Part shown: positions 18,070 to 27,435 of the stretch, one piece after another | Layout: each line of letters opens with the position of its first letter | How positions within the stretch are numbered: position 1 is the stretch's first letter | From: Microbulbifer salipaludis | GTDB taxonomy: Bacteria; Pseudomonadota; Gammaproteobacteria; Pseudomonadales; Cellvibrionaceae | NCBI RefSeq assembly: GCF_017303155.1 | Contig: NZ_JAEKJR010000001.1 | Location: forward strand, 992,001 to 1,056,000 | Length of the DNA: 64,000 bases | Direction: 5' to 3' | Notes under the pieces: generated by a model | Database searches by the model: none | What the model saw: only the letters and a program-made list of their open reading frames with translations | Told to the model about the DNA's origin: nothing | Translations under genes and position numbers: made by a program

Positions 18070-18259
18070 ATCTAATTTCCTGAAATTAAAAAGAGTGTTG
18101 CCTACGAGAGGCGGGTGGTGCTTGAGGTAAAGGCTCTTAGTAACTGCAGGTCACGGTAAATACAGAACGTGGCGTTGCGAGTACGACAGCGATGTAGCGG
18201 TATCAATAAAAGTCTTTCTTTCTAGCGGGGGCCACTTTATCGGGAAGTGGCCCTCCTGT
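18070..18259 (-). promoter_or_regulatory. Probable leader/promoter region of the cold-shock gene
   Basis: There is no coding frame here. On the minus strand a TTGATA hexamer (18204-18209) lies 17 bases before TACTCG, a weak promoter match about 115 bases upstream of the start. That would give a long untranslated leader. I could not identify a cold-box motif. Confidence 0.35.
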
Positions 18260-20149
18260 CTATAAATTACGCAAGATCACTGACATTGTCATGAAATTAA
18301 ACTGCCCGTCCCGGTAGCCACCGGCACCGTGCAGCAGCTTAACTTGGGCGCCATTGTCGAGCCTTGTGCCGAGATCGGTGGCGAAATTGGCGAAGTTGCC
18401 ATGCATAGTGACCTCGCCGTCCTGCACCAGGGCAAAGACACCGCGGTCAAAGGCGGGGGCGATTTGGGGCTGTTCGGTCATCGCCAGCAGGTCGGTGCGA
18501 ATGCCACCTCGACGCAGGTGGTGCGCCGTGCCGAGCAGTTCGGGGTCCAGATTGAGCTGCAGGCCGTTGGCATCCAGTTGCGTCAGGGCACTGTTGCTAC
18601 CCTCTCCGGCCCAGCTTACCAACAGCTGAGCCGCGGCATTGCTGTAGTCCGCCACAGACACGGCATCGAAGTCCGCCGGTGCACTGCCGAAGGGGGTGGC
18701 AAAACCGCGGATACGCAGTGGGGCACCAGACGCCAGGCTGCCGGGATTCATTCCATCGAGGTTTATCTGGTAATGGGCGGGGTCGGCGTCGTTGTCCGGG
18801 TCGATACCGGTGCCGGTGAAGTCGAACAGGTCCACACCGCGGGCGCCGAAGGCCAGGGCGGTCACTTCCAGTTCGGCATCGGCCGAATGGTTGAGGGTGG
18901 CACTGACGCTGGTCAGGCGCAGGCGTACGGCGCCCTCGCTGGCATCCAGGCGCTCACCATCCCAGGTGCCCAAGGCACTGATGCGCTGGCCAACGGAGAG
19001 GCTGTCGGTCCCCAGCAACGCCATCGGGTAGCGGGACTTGCGCACGCGGGTGCTCTCGCCCAGCTGTAATGTCAGTGTGTCATTGAACACCACACTGCCA
19101 TCGGCCCGAATCAGGCGAGCCCCCTTGAGGGTGACTTCATCGCCGCTACGCGCCACTACATGGCCGTGAACGGCATCCAGGGTGCCTCCTGGCAGGCTGC
19201 TGCCGGCATAAACGATCTCGGCGGTAAATACCTGCGTTTCCGCGTTGTAAGCGCCAAACGCGAGGGTTGCAGTGCCATTGGACTGCTCCGCCAGCGCACT
19301 CAGGCCGGTGGCGCCGGTGTAACTTTCCCCGTTGATGTCCCAGCTGGTTTCCGTGGTGGTGGCGATATTGATGCCCCCGAAGCGTCCTTCCTGACGGTAA
19401 AAGGGGCGCAGCGCCAGCCGGTAGCTATTGTCGGACTCATCCACATGGATCAGTGGGCCGCGGATACGGAATTCCTTCTGTTCGACGGGATCCAGGGCCG
19501 CCGTAAGTACCGGGTGCAGCTCCGCCCGCGCCGGTGAGACGCTGGTGTCTACCAGGTGAGACGCCGCCAGATTGAAATCTACCGTCAGCGAGGCCGGCAC
19601 TCCCGGGGTGATGCTCAGGGGCTTCAGGGTATCGAATTGCAGGTCCAGGGTGACTTCCGTGACCGGCGCACCGCTGGCGTCCACAACCTGTGCCGGGGCG
19701 GCGCTGCCATCCACTTCCACCTGAATATCAGCGGCGCTGAAATCCAGGGTGATGGTGCTCGCGACGTAGTTGCCCACTGGCACAGTGGCTGCGGTGACCA
19801 GCTCCGAAAGCTCGACATACTGACTGAAGTCCACAGTGGTGGTGCGGGGTAACACCTCCACCATCGTGCCATCGCGGCGCTCCAGGCTCAGTGAGCGCAC
19901 ATCCACGGCGTAGCGCACAAAGTCGCCCTCGGCATCGGTCATGCTCACCAGTACCTGGCCGCATTCACTGGAGGTGGGGTCGTCGTCAGTGGTTTCGCAC
20001 ACCGCGCCACTGGGTGGGGGGATGTCGGCCTCGGGGGTTTGCGCGGTGTCGTCACTGCTGTTGCCGCTACCACAGGCGGTCAGCGCCAGCGCCAGCAGCA
20101 ACGTGGAGAGAATGCGCCAAAGGCGCGAGGTGGAATTATGTTCGTTCAT
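18260..20149 (-). CDS. DUF4382-type surface lipoprotein
   Basis: A 629-residue lipoprotein (lipobox LTAC, Cys 26) with a low-complexity acidic linker. Residues from about 60 to 210 match the DUF4382 pattern (VLVSMTDAEGDFVRYAVDV and GNYVASTITLDFSAADI). The rest is beta-rich, with repeated units that compute as OB- or DUF5666-like strands (DAVHGHVVARSGDEVTLKGA), but I cannot name them with confidence. The ATG at 20149 has a GGAG site and puts the signal peptide in place. Probably exposed at the outer membrane. Function unknown. Confidence 0.75.
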   Translation of the reverse strand: MNEHNSTSRLWRILSTLLLALALTACGSGNSSDDTAQTPEADIPPPSGAVCETTDDDPTSSECGQVLVSMTDAEGDFVRYAVDVRSLSLERRDGTMVEVLPRTTTVDFSQYVELSELVTAATVPVGNYVASTITLDFSAADIQVEVDGSAAPAQVVDASGAPVTEVTLDLQFDTLKPLSITPGVPASLTVDFNLAASHLVDTSVSPARAELHPVLTAALDPVEQKEFRIRGPLIHVDESDNSYRLALRPFYRQEGRFGGINIATTTETSWDINGESYTGATGLSALAEQSNGTATLAFGAYNAETQVFTAEIVYAGSSLPGGTLDAVHGHVVARSGDEVTLKGARLIRADGSVVFNDTLTLQLGESTRVRKSRYPMALLGTDSLSVGQRISALGTWDGERLDASEGAVRLRLTSVSATLNHSADAELEVTALAFGARGVDLFDFTGTGIDPDNDADPAHYQINLDGMNPGSLASGAPLRIRGFATPFGSAPADFDAVSVADYSNAAAQLLVSWAGEGSNSALTQLDANGLQLNLDPELLGTAHHLRRGGIRTDLLAMTEQPQIAPAFDRGVFALVQDGEVTMHGNFANFATDLGTRLDNGAQVKLLHGAGGYRDGQFNFMTMSVILRNL

Positions 20150-20306
20150 CGGTGGCTCCAATGGATTATTGTCACTCCTACTCAACGGGAGTGCCGGTCC
20201 ATTGGTTGACAGACGAGTGGCAAAAGGCGGGAATTTAATCCCCGCGCTGCCTTCGTTATGCCTTCGTGATGCCTTTGCGGTGCGCCGCAGAGAGCGCCCA
20301 GCGGCC

Positions 20307-21914
20307 TCAGGCCGCGCGTGCTTCCGCCCGTGCCCGATCTGTCAGGTATTCGTCGTAGGTGCCCTGGAAATCCACCAGCTGGTGGTCTTTGATCTCCAGC
20401 ACCCGGGTGGCCAGGGAGGAGACGAACTGGCGGTCGTGGCTGACGAAAATCAGGGTGCCCTCATACTGGCTCAGGGCCTTGTTGAGCGCCTCGATGGATT
20501 CCATATCCAGGTGGTTGGTGGGCTCGTCCATGATGAGCACGTTGGTGTCCATCATCATCAGCTTGCCGAACAGCAGGCGGTTCTTCTCCCCACCGGAGCA
20601 CACCCGGGCCTTCTTGTTGGCGTCGTCTGCGGTAAACAGCAGGCGCCCGAGCATACCCCGCACCGCCAGATCGTCGTGCTTCGGGGTGCGCCACTGGGAC
20701 ATCCACTCGAAGATGGTCAGGTCGTTGTCAAAATCCGCGCTGCTGTCCTGCGGGCAGTAGCCGATGGCCGCGTTCTCGGACCACTTCACCACGCCGCTAT
20801 TGGCCTGCAGCTGATCCACCAGGCAGCGCAGCAAGGTGGTCTTGCCCACACCGTTTTCGCCGATCACGGCGAGGCGGGCACCGGCCTCCAGAATCATCTC
20901 GCCACCGGCAAACAGGGTCTCACCGTCGTAGCCGTGGGCCAGATCTTCCAGAATCAGTGCCTGGCGGTGCAGTTTTTTGCACTGCTGGAACGTGATGTAG
21001 GGTTTGACGCGGCTGGAGGGTTTTACTTCCTCCAGCTTGATTTTTTCCATCTTCTTGGCGCGGGAGCTGGCCTGTTTGGCCTTGGAGGCATTGGCCGAGA
21101 AGCGGTTTACAAACGACTGCAGTTCTTCCAGCTCGGCGCTCTTCTTCGCGTTTTCCGCGTGCAGCTGGTCCTGAATCAGGGTGGAGGCCGCAACAAAATC
21201 CTCGTAGTTCCCGGGGAAGATACGCAGCTCGCCGTAATCGATATCCGCCATATGGGTGCAGACCTGATTCAGGAAGTGGCGATCGTGGGAAATGATGATC
21301 ATGGTGGAGCGGCGCTGGTTCAGCACCTCCGCCAACCAGTGGATGGTGTGGATATCCAGGTTGTTGGTGGGCTCGTCCAGCAGCAGGATATCCGGGTCGG
21401 CAAACAGGGCCTGTGCCAGCAGCACGCGCACCTTCCAGCCCGGTGCCACCTGCTTCATGGAGCCGAAGTGCAGGGACTCCTCAATGCCCGCCTCCAGCAG
21501 GATCTCACCGGCGCGGCTCTCGGCGCTGTAGCCGTCCAGCTCGGCGAACTGGACCTCCAGGTCTGCCACGCGCATGCCTTCTGCTTCGCTCATTTCCGGC
21601 AGCGAATAGATACGGTCGCGCTCCTGCTTGATCGCCCACAGGCGGCTGTCGCCCATGATGACCGTGTCGACCACCGAGTACTCTTCAAACGCGAACTGGT
21701 CCTGGCTAAGCACACCGACGGTACAGCCGGGCTCGATGGACACATTGCCCGCAGACGGCGCCAGCGCACCACTCAGGATCTTCATGAAGGTGGACTTGCC
21801 ACAGCCATTGGCACCGATCAGGCCATAGCGGTTGCCGTTGCCGAACTTGGCAGAGATGTTTTCAAACAGCGGCTGGGCACCAAACTGCATGGTGATATTG
21901 GCGGTGGTGATCAA
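20307..21914 (-). CDS. ybiT: ABC-F ATPase YbiT
   Basis: A 535-residue cytosolic protein with two ABC ATPase domains and no membrane segment, of the ABC-F group that acts on ribosomes. Walker A motifs are GANGCGKST and GENGVGKTT; both Walker B motifs read LDEPTN or MDEPTN and are followed by SHDR switch regions. The charged linker ([20 protein letters not shown]) is as in YbiT. No ATG fits the N terminus: TTG at 21914 gives [17 protein letters not shown], matching the family start and length, so TTG is taken as the start. No resistance role should be inferred. Confidence 0.9.
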   Translation of the reverse strand: MITTANITMQFGAQPLFENISAKFGNGNRYGLIGANGCGKSTFMKILSGALAPSAGNVSIEPGCTVGVLSQDQFAFEEYSVVDTVIMGDSRLWAIKQERDRIYSLPEMSEAEGMRVADLEVQFAELDGYSAESRAGEILLEAGIEESLHFGSMKQVAPGWKVRVLLAQALFADPDILLLDEPTNNLDIHTIHWLAEVLNQRRSTMIIISHDRHFLNQVCTHMADIDYGELRIFPGNYEDFVAASTLIQDQLHAENAKKSAELEELQSFVNRFSANASKAKQASSRAKKMEKIKLEEVKPSSRVKPYITFQQCKKLHRQALILEDLAHGYDGETLFAGGEMILEAGARLAVIGENGVGKTTLLRCLVDQLQANSGVVKWSENAAIGYCPQDSSADFDNDLTIFEWMSQWRTPKHDDLAVRGMLGRLLFTADDANKKARVCSGGEKNRLLFGKLMMMDTNVLIMDEPTNHLDMESIEALNKALSQYEGTLIFVSHDRQFVSSLATRVLEIKDHQLVDFQGTYDEYLTDRARAEARAA

Positions 21915-22056
21915 GAGACTATTCCCGGAGGCAAGAAGGTGGGCGGTATTGCTGAGCGTTATCGCTGGTGGCCACCACAGGCGTGGCGGGCCGCGCACTA
22001 TAAGGGCTGGCGGGCGGAGTGTCGAGAAAACCGTCTAAAAAGTGAGCGTCCCGCGG

Positions 22057-22857
22057 TCAGGGAGCCGCTTTCCGTTCCGCCTCCTGCAACTCCTGGCTGA
22101 GCTCGGACATGGGTGCCTGGTCGATGATGAGCCAGCCCTGGGCGGCGCGGTCGAGGTCGGCGATCAGCAGGATCACAATCGAAAAGGAGAACGCCAGGGC
22201 CAGATTGATTTGCAGCGAACCACGGCGCCCAGCGCCCAACTGGAAGCCGATGCCGAACATGGCCAGCGCGGTCACCAGGGCGAGCGCCCCCCACATGGGG
22301 GTCGGGATCCGGTAGCGGCTACCCACATAAATTCTGGAGGTGTTGAAATCAATCACCGTATTGAGGGAGTCGAGAAACTTGCCGAGGCGCACGGCATCGT
22401 ATTGGGCATCGTTAAGCTCGGCCACAATGTTCCACAGCGCTTCGTGAATCGCCTTGCTGCGTGCCAGCAGTTGCGGGAGGCTCTCCGTATGTGTCGGATC
22501 GATATCGCGCAGCGTGGCATACTCGGCCAGCAGCGCGCGGGCTTCGCGCCGCTGCTGTAGGGGGAGCAGGTCTGCGCGCAGGTAGGTGGTGGATATGGCG
22601 TTTACTTCGTCCAGCAACAGTGCCTTGCGCTGGATAAAGCGTTCCGCGGTGGAGTTAAAAGTGAAGGCCAGCAGAAATGCGAGCAGGCCGAGAATCGCCG
22701 CCACCGCACTGCCGATAGAGGCGTCGCTGAGATTGCCATTGCGGACACTGCGCAAGCCGAGATGAGAGCCAACAAACATGGCCACCAGCACCAACAGGAC
22801 GGATAGACCGCCGAATACTGGCAGTGAGAGCTGGTTCAGGGAATCGGTGAAGGCCAT
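22057..22857 (-). CDS. DUF4239 (bestrophin-like) membrane protein
   Basis: A 266-residue membrane protein. Two hydrophobic segments lie near the N terminus (LSVLLVLVAMFVGSHLGL and AVAAILGLLAFLLAFTF) and two near the C terminus, separated by a soluble helical region with ERFIQRKALLLDEVNAI. This is the DUF4239 layout, distantly related to bestrophin channels. Ion conduction is not shown. The ATG at 22857 was chosen because the residues upstream are not membrane-like. Gene order gives no further clue. Confidence 0.75.
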   Translation of the reverse strand: MAFTDSLNQLSLPVFGGLSVLLVLVAMFVGSHLGLRSVRNGNLSDASIGSAVAAILGLLAFLLAFTFNSTAERFIQRKALLLDEVNAISTTYLRADLLPLQQRREARALLAEYATLRDIDPTHTESLPQLLARSKAIHEALWNIVAELNDAQYDAVRLGKFLDSLNTVIDFNTSRIYVGSRYRIPTPMWGALALVTALAMFGIGFQLGAGRRGSLQINLALAFSFSIVILLIADLDRAAQGWLIIDQAPMSELSQELQEAERKAAP

Positions 22858-23035
22858 GCAGAAAATCCCGGTTTTCAGCAATATTGGCTCATTCCCCCGG
22901 GTTTTGCCCAAGCGGCGCGAGCCGGGGCCTGTTAGCCGCCACTCTGCTACCCTGCTAGTCAACCTGCGCCCGTGCGCTTGCGCGAAATAACGCGCCGGCC
23001 GGGTGCACAGTCAGTCAACCTTGGGGGTTATTGTG

Positions 23036-24676
23036 GTGAAAGCATCCGACTTGTTTGTTCGTGCGCTGGAAGCAGAAGGTGTGGAATTTGTATTCGGCAT
23101 TCCCGGGGAAGAAAATCTCGATCTGCTGGAATCCCTGCGCGGCTCAAAAATCAAGTTGATCATCGGGCGTCACGAACAGGCAGCGGGCTTTATGGCGGCC
23201 ACCTACGGCCGACTTACCGGCAACGCCGGCGTCTGTCTCTCCACCCTCGGCCCCGGTGCCACCAACCTGGTTACCGCAGCGGCCTACGCCCAGCTCGGCG
23301 CCATGCCCATGGTGATGGTAACCGGGCAGAAGCCGATCAAAAGCTCAAAACAAGGGCAGTTCCAGATTATCGACATCGTCGACATGATGCAGCCACTCAC
23401 CAAGTTCACCAAGGTGATCGTCAGTGGCGACAATGTACCGGCGCACGTGCGCGAAGCCTTCCGGCACGCGGAGGAAGAGCGCCCCGGCGCCACCCATCTG
23501 GAATTGCCGGAAGACATTGCCCAGGAACACTCCACCATGCCGGTGCTGGAGCCCAGCTATACCCGCCGCCCCATCGCCGAAGAAAAAGCTGTGCGCCAGG
23601 CGGCCCAGGCAATCTCCGCCGCACGCAAACCACTGTTGCTGATCGGTGCCGGTGCCAATCGCAAGCTCACCGCCAAAATGCTGCGCGAGCTGGTGGAAAA
23701 GCTCGGCATTCCCGTGGTGACCACACAGATGGGCAAGGGTGTCATCGACGAGGCCAGCAGCCACTTTATTGGCAACACCGCGCTCTCCGATGGCGACTTC
23801 GTGCATCGCGCCATCGACCAGGCGGATCTCATCATCAACGTGGGCCACGACGTGGTAGAGAAACCGCCATTCTTCATGCGCCCCGGCGGTCCTGCCGTGG
23901 TGCATATCAATTTCAGTTCCGCAGAGGTAGACCCGGTGTACTTCCCGCAGATTGAAGTGGTCGGGGATATTGCCAACAGCCTGTGGCAGTTAAAGGAGCA
24001 GCTGGAGCCGCAGGACCACTGGAGTTTTGCCGACGCCCATCGCATTCGCAATGCGCTGCAAAAACACATACAGGAAGGTGCGCAGGACGACAGCTTCCCG
24101 GTCAAGCCGCAGCGGCTGGTGAAGGAGGTGCGCGAGGCGGTGCCCGCGGATGGCATCATCGCGCTGGACAATGGCATGTACAAAATCTGGTTTGCGCGCA
24201 ATTACCAGGCGCATGCCCCCAACACCGTGCTGCTCGACAATGCCCTCGCCACCATGGGTGCCGGGCTGCCATCGGCCATGGCCGCCAAACTGGTCTACCC
24301 GGAGCGGAGCGTGCTCGCCATCTGTGGCGACGGCGGATTCATGATGAACTCACAAGAGCTTGAAACCGCGGTGCGCCTCAAGCTCGATCTGGTCATCCTG
24401 GTGCTGCGGGACGATGGCTACGGCATGATCAAATGGAAGCAGGCGCAGATGGACTTCCACGATTTCGGACTGGATTTCGGCAACCCGGATTTCGTCGCCT
24501 ATGCACAATCCTATGGTGCCAGCGGCCACCGTATCGAGGCCACCGAAGAACTGCAGCCCACCATTGAGCGCTGTCGACAGGAGGGCGGCGTCCACCTGAT
24601 CGACGTGCCGGTGGACTACCAGGACAACGACCGGATTCTCAATCGCGAGATTCGCGAGCTGTCGCGCAAGGTTTAA
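23036..24676 (+). CDS. Acetolactate synthase, large-subunit type
   Basis: A 546-residue thiamine-diphosphate enzyme that condenses two pyruvates to acetolactate. The N-terminal catalytic Glu is in GRHEQAAGFMAATYGRLTG, and the cofactor motif GDGGFMMNSQELETAV carries the Mg-binding GDG...N set. No regulatory small subunit gene follows, so it may be a stand-alone or catabolic (AlsS-like) form rather than IlvB/I. The GTG at 23036 gives KASDLFVRALEAEG at the family's N terminus with a GGGGG site eight bases upstream; the adjacent GTG at 23033 is possible. Transcribed alone. Confidence 0.9.
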   Translation: MKASDLFVRALEAEGVEFVFGIPGEENLDLLESLRGSKIKLIIGRHEQAAGFMAATYGRLTGNAGVCLSTLGPGATNLVTAAAYAQLGAMPMVMVTGQKPIKSSKQGQFQIIDIVDMMQPLTKFTKVIVSGDNVPAHVREAFRHAEEERPGATHLELPEDIAQEHSTMPVLEPSYTRRPIAEEKAVRQAAQAISAARKPLLLIGAGANRKLTAKMLRELVEKLGIPVVTTQMGKGVIDEASSHFIGNTALSDGDFVHRAIDQADLIINVGHDVVEKPPFFMRPGGPAVVHINFSSAEVDPVYFPQIEVVGDIANSLWQLKEQLEPQDHWSFADAHRIRNALQKHIQEGAQDDSFPVKPQRLVKEVREAVPADGIIALDNGMYKIWFARNYQAHAPNTVLLDNALATMGAGLPSAMAAKLVYPERSVLAICGDGGFMMNSQELETAVRLKLDLVILVLRDDGYGMIKWKQAQMDFHDFGLDFGNPDFVAYAQSYGASGHRIEATEELQPTIERCRQEGGVHLIDVPVDYQDNDRILNREIRELSRKV

Positions 24677-24747
24677 TGGAAGGTCTGGTGACAGGTTGAG
24701 TGCCCGGTGTCGTGCTTGATCAGCGCTGGGCGGCGACCGTCACTTTG

Positions 24748-25479
24748 TCAGCCGCCTGTTCCCTTGCGGCAGACATACACGGAATTGGTGGAGTCGCCAC
24801 TCATAAACGGGTTGTAGAACGACACCACGTGGGATTCCACCGTGTCAAACACCGTCTTCAGCAGCGCCTCAAACTGCGGGTCTGGCAGGTTCTGCGACCA
24901 CATGGCAAACACGCCACCGGGCTTTAACTGTTGCGCCATCAGCGCCAGGTTTTCGGTGGTATAGAAACTGGCGTTGGCGGCATTCAGGTATTCCGTGGGG
25001 GAGTGATCGATATCCAGCAAAATGGCATCCAGCTTCTTGCCGGGGTGGTCCGGGTCAAAGCCAGTAGCGGGTGCCGTTGCCAGGTCAAAAAAACTGCCGT
25101 GCACATAGCGGTTTCTGGAGTCGGCGTTCAGCGTCTTGCCCAGTGGCACCAGCTCTGCCTTGTGCCAGCCAATCACCGTTTCCAGCGCGTCCACCACCAG
25201 CAATTCCGCCACGCGCGGATCCTGCAGCGCGGCCACGGCGGTATAACCCAGCCCCAGGCCGCCCACCACCACCTGCAGCTTGTCACCCTTGCACTGCGCC
25301 AAACCGAGGGTGGCCAGCGCTTCCTCTGCGGCCACGAACATGCTCGACATCAAAAACTCATCGCCCAGCTTTACCTCGTAGATATCCCGATCCCCCAGCG
25401 CGGGTATGCGCCTTCTGCGCAGGGAAATCTCCCCCAGGGGGGAAGGCTGGCTATCGATCTCTTCAAATAACAGGGACAT
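24748..25479 (-). CDS. Spermidine-synthase-like methyltransferase-fold protein
   Basis: A 243-residue Rossmann-fold protein of the spermidine synthase superfamily. VVVGGLGLGYTAVAAL is the glycine-rich nucleotide loop, LLVVDALETVIGWHK the acidic strand, and DAILLDIDHSPTEYL carries the active-site-like Asp region. The family's usual Y and Q polyamine contacts are not obvious, so aminopropyl transfer is uncertain. It starts 36 bases after the PH-domain gene and is probably the last gene of the rhlE operon. Confidence 0.8.
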   Translation of the reverse strand: MSLLFEEIDSQPSPLGEISLRRRRIPALGDRDIYEVKLGDEFLMSSMFVAAEEALATLGLAQCKGDKLQVVVGGLGLGYTAVAALQDPRVAELLVVDALETVIGWHKAELVPLGKTLNADSRNRYVHGSFFDLATAPATGFDPDHPGKKLDAILLDIDHSPTEYLNAANASFYTTENLALMAQQLKPGGVFAMWSQNLPDPQFEALLKTVFDTVESHVVSFYNPFMSGDSTNSVYVCRKGTGG

Positions 25480-25515
25480 GGCGGGCTCGTCTGGGTGGGT
25501 GGAAAGCGGTTGGGT

Positions 25516-25884
25516 TCAGAGGGCGTAGCGGCCAATATAATGGGCAATATCCATCAGCCGCGCCTTGCCGCTGAATTCAAAACGCACCTTGCCCAGTGCG
25601 GAAAAATACAGCTCCAGCTCACTGTCGATATCGAACGTGCCCGAGGTCTCCACCGAATAGGCGACGATGTTCTTGTAGGGCAGGGAAGTGAAATCCTTCT
25701 TGCTGCCGGTGATGCCCTGCACGTTGACCGCGATAATGCGCTTGCTGGTAAATACCACACCGTCGCGCATGGATTTGAAGGAATCCAGTATCTCTTCACC
25801 GTCGAGCAGCAGTGGCGCGACCTTTTCGGCAAAGCTCGGATTCTGCTTGAGTTTGAACAGGCTCTTATTTTCGAAGTCGATCAT
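25516..25884 (-). CDS. Bacterial PH-domain protein
   Basis: A 122-residue cytosolic protein of the bacterial PH-domain (DUF1696-like) group. GEEILDSFKSMRDGVVFTSKRIIAV is the characteristic strand-turn region, followed by SLPYKNIVAYSVETSGTFD. Such proteins form oligomeric rings; no ligand is known for this one. Its ATG overlaps the rhlE stop by four bases (ATGA), so translation is probably coupled to the helicase. Confidence 0.82.
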   Translation of the reverse strand: MIDFENKSLFKLKQNPSFAEKVAPLLLDGEEILDSFKSMRDGVVFTSKRIIAVNVQGITGSKKDFTSLPYKNIVAYSVETSGTFDIDSELELYFSALGKVRFEFSGKARLMDIAHYIGRYAL

Positions 25885-27155
25885 TTCTTTATGCTTCCCC
25901 AGGGAGTCGTTTGGGCGGGCTTGGACGTCTTGTCTGGCTTCGCCGCTGGACGGTCTTGTTTTACAGGCCTGGACGTTTTACCACTTTTCGGGCGGAAGTT
26001 TAAATTCGATGCGGGTAGGTCTTTCACCACCGGGAACGCATCTACAGTCACTCGCTCGATGATTTTGCCCAGCCGCCGCTCTACCGCACACAAGCGCTTG
26101 AAATCGTCCTTGGAAACCAGCGATACCGCCTCACCGGAGGAGCCGGCGCGGCCGGTGCGGCCGATGCGATGGATATACTCATCGGCATCGTCAGGCATAT
26201 CGTAATTCACCACCCGCGCCAGCTCGTCGATATCAATACCGCGCGCGGCCACACCAGTCGCGACCAGAATCGGGATGGCACCGGATTTGAAATCCGCCAG
26301 TATCTTGGAGCGCGATGCCTGGCTCTTGCCGCCGTGAATGGACTCCGCCCGGATACCGCGTTTTTCCAGCTGGCTCACCAGCTTCGCCGCGCCGTGCTGG
26401 GTGCGGATAAAGATCAGCGCCTGGGTCCAGTGGCGCTCCTGCACCAGATGGCTGAGCAGGGCCGACTTGTTGTGCTTGTCCACCGCAATCAGCCATTGGG
26501 AAATCTTGGGCGCGGTTTTCTGGTGGCTGTCGATGGCGACTTCCAGCGGGTTGTCGACCACAGACTCCGCCAGTGACTTCACCTGTTTCGACAGGGTTGC
26601 CGAGAACAGCAGGCTCTGACGCTGTTGCGGCAGGCGCGCAATGATCTTGTCGAGGTCGTCGATAAACCCCATGTCCAGCATCCGGTCGGCTTCATCCAGC
26701 ACCAGGATTTCCAGCTCATCGAAATACAGCGCGCGCTGGTGTGCCAGGTCCAGCAGGCGGCCGGGGGTAGCCACCACAATATCCACACCATCGATCAGCT
26801 GCTGCTTTTGCGGCGCCAGGTCCACACCGCCCACCATTGCCATGGACGCCACCGACAGATGCTTGCCGTATTGCTCGATATTGTCCTGCACCTGCAGGGC
26901 CAGTTCGCGGGTGGGCACCAGAATCAGCGCACGCAGGCGCTTTGCCCGGCGTGTGCGCGGGCCGGCGAGGGCGTCCAGCATGGGCAACACAAACGCGGCG
27001 GTCTTGCCGGTACCGGTCTGCGCCGTCGCAATCACATCCCGGCCGGCGCGAATGGCGGGCACCGCTTTGCGCTGAATCTCGGTGGGGGTGGTATAGCCTT
27101 TGTCTTCAAGGGCCTGCAGGATCGGGTCGCTCAATCCCAAGGTGTCGAATGTCAT
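25881..27155 (-). CDS. rhlE: DEAD-box RNA helicase, RhlE type
   Basis: A 424-residue ATP-dependent RNA helicase. Motifs in order: ATAQTGTGKT (I), PTRELALQ (Ia), TPGRLLDL (Ib), DEADRMLDMGF (II), SATL (III), then the second RecA domain with ATGVAARGIDI (V) and HRIGRTGRAG (VI). A basic C-terminal tail rich in Lys and Pro follows. RhlE proteins remodel ribosomal RNA and help decay. It is the first gene of an apparent three-gene operon with the PH-domain protein (4-base overlap) and the spermidine-synthase-like protein. Confidence 0.93.
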   Translation of the reverse strand: MTFDTLGLSDPILQALEDKGYTTPTEIQRKAVPAIRAGRDVIATAQTGTGKTAAFVLPMLDALAGPRTRRAKRLRALILVPTRELALQVQDNIEQYGKHLSVASMAMVGGVDLAPQKQQLIDGVDIVVATPGRLLDLAHQRALYFDELEILVLDEADRMLDMGFIDDLDKIIARLPQQRQSLLFSATLSKQVKSLAESVVDNPLEVAIDSHQKTAPKISQWLIAVDKHNKSALLSHLVQERHWTQALIFIRTQHGAAKLVSQLEKRGIRAESIHGGKSQASRSKILADFKSGAIPILVATGVAARGIDIDELARVVNYDMPDDADEYIHRIGRTGRAGSSGEAVSLVSKDDFKRLCAVERRLGKIIERVTVDAFPVVKDLPASNLNFRPKSGKTSRPVKQDRPAAKPDKTSKPAQTTPWGSIKK

Positions 27156-27361
27156 CTGGTGTCTCTATGGGGGTATGGGCCGGGCAGTGGTTGGCGGCGG
27201 GTTAACGGGCGGCATGGTAACAGTAAAGCCCACGGGCGGCGCCAGTCATTGCCGGGCGGCGTAGAACCGATAGGTCTAGTTAACGGGAGTGGTGGCGACG
27301 AACGGCCGGGCTGGTGGGGGAGGTCTTGAGGAAGGATATTCCTGCATCGGGTTGGCGCTGC

Positions 27362-27395
27362 CTGCCCCAAATCACCTGTCATCCCGTGATTTGGG
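27362..27395. terminator. Perfect 12-bp hairpin, possible terminator of the gene at 27436
   Basis: GCCCCAAATCAC and GTGATTTGGGGC are perfectly complementary across a 10-base loop. It lies 41 bases past the stop of the minus-strand gene. No T tract follows, so termination is a guess. Confidence 0.5.
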
Positions 27396-27435
27396 GCGGG
27401 GCACGAACAGGCGGCTGGCCGCCTGGGGGCAATCG

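Noticed and set aside
19941..22100. 719-codon plus-strand frame
   Set aside because: It lies antisense to the DUF4382 lipoprotein and YbiT, both strongly supported; composition is that of a shadow frame.
22972..23955. 327-codon Arg-rich frame overlapping acetolactate synthase
   Set aside because: It is the plus-one frame of the acetolactate synthase gene, with the residue bias of a shadow.
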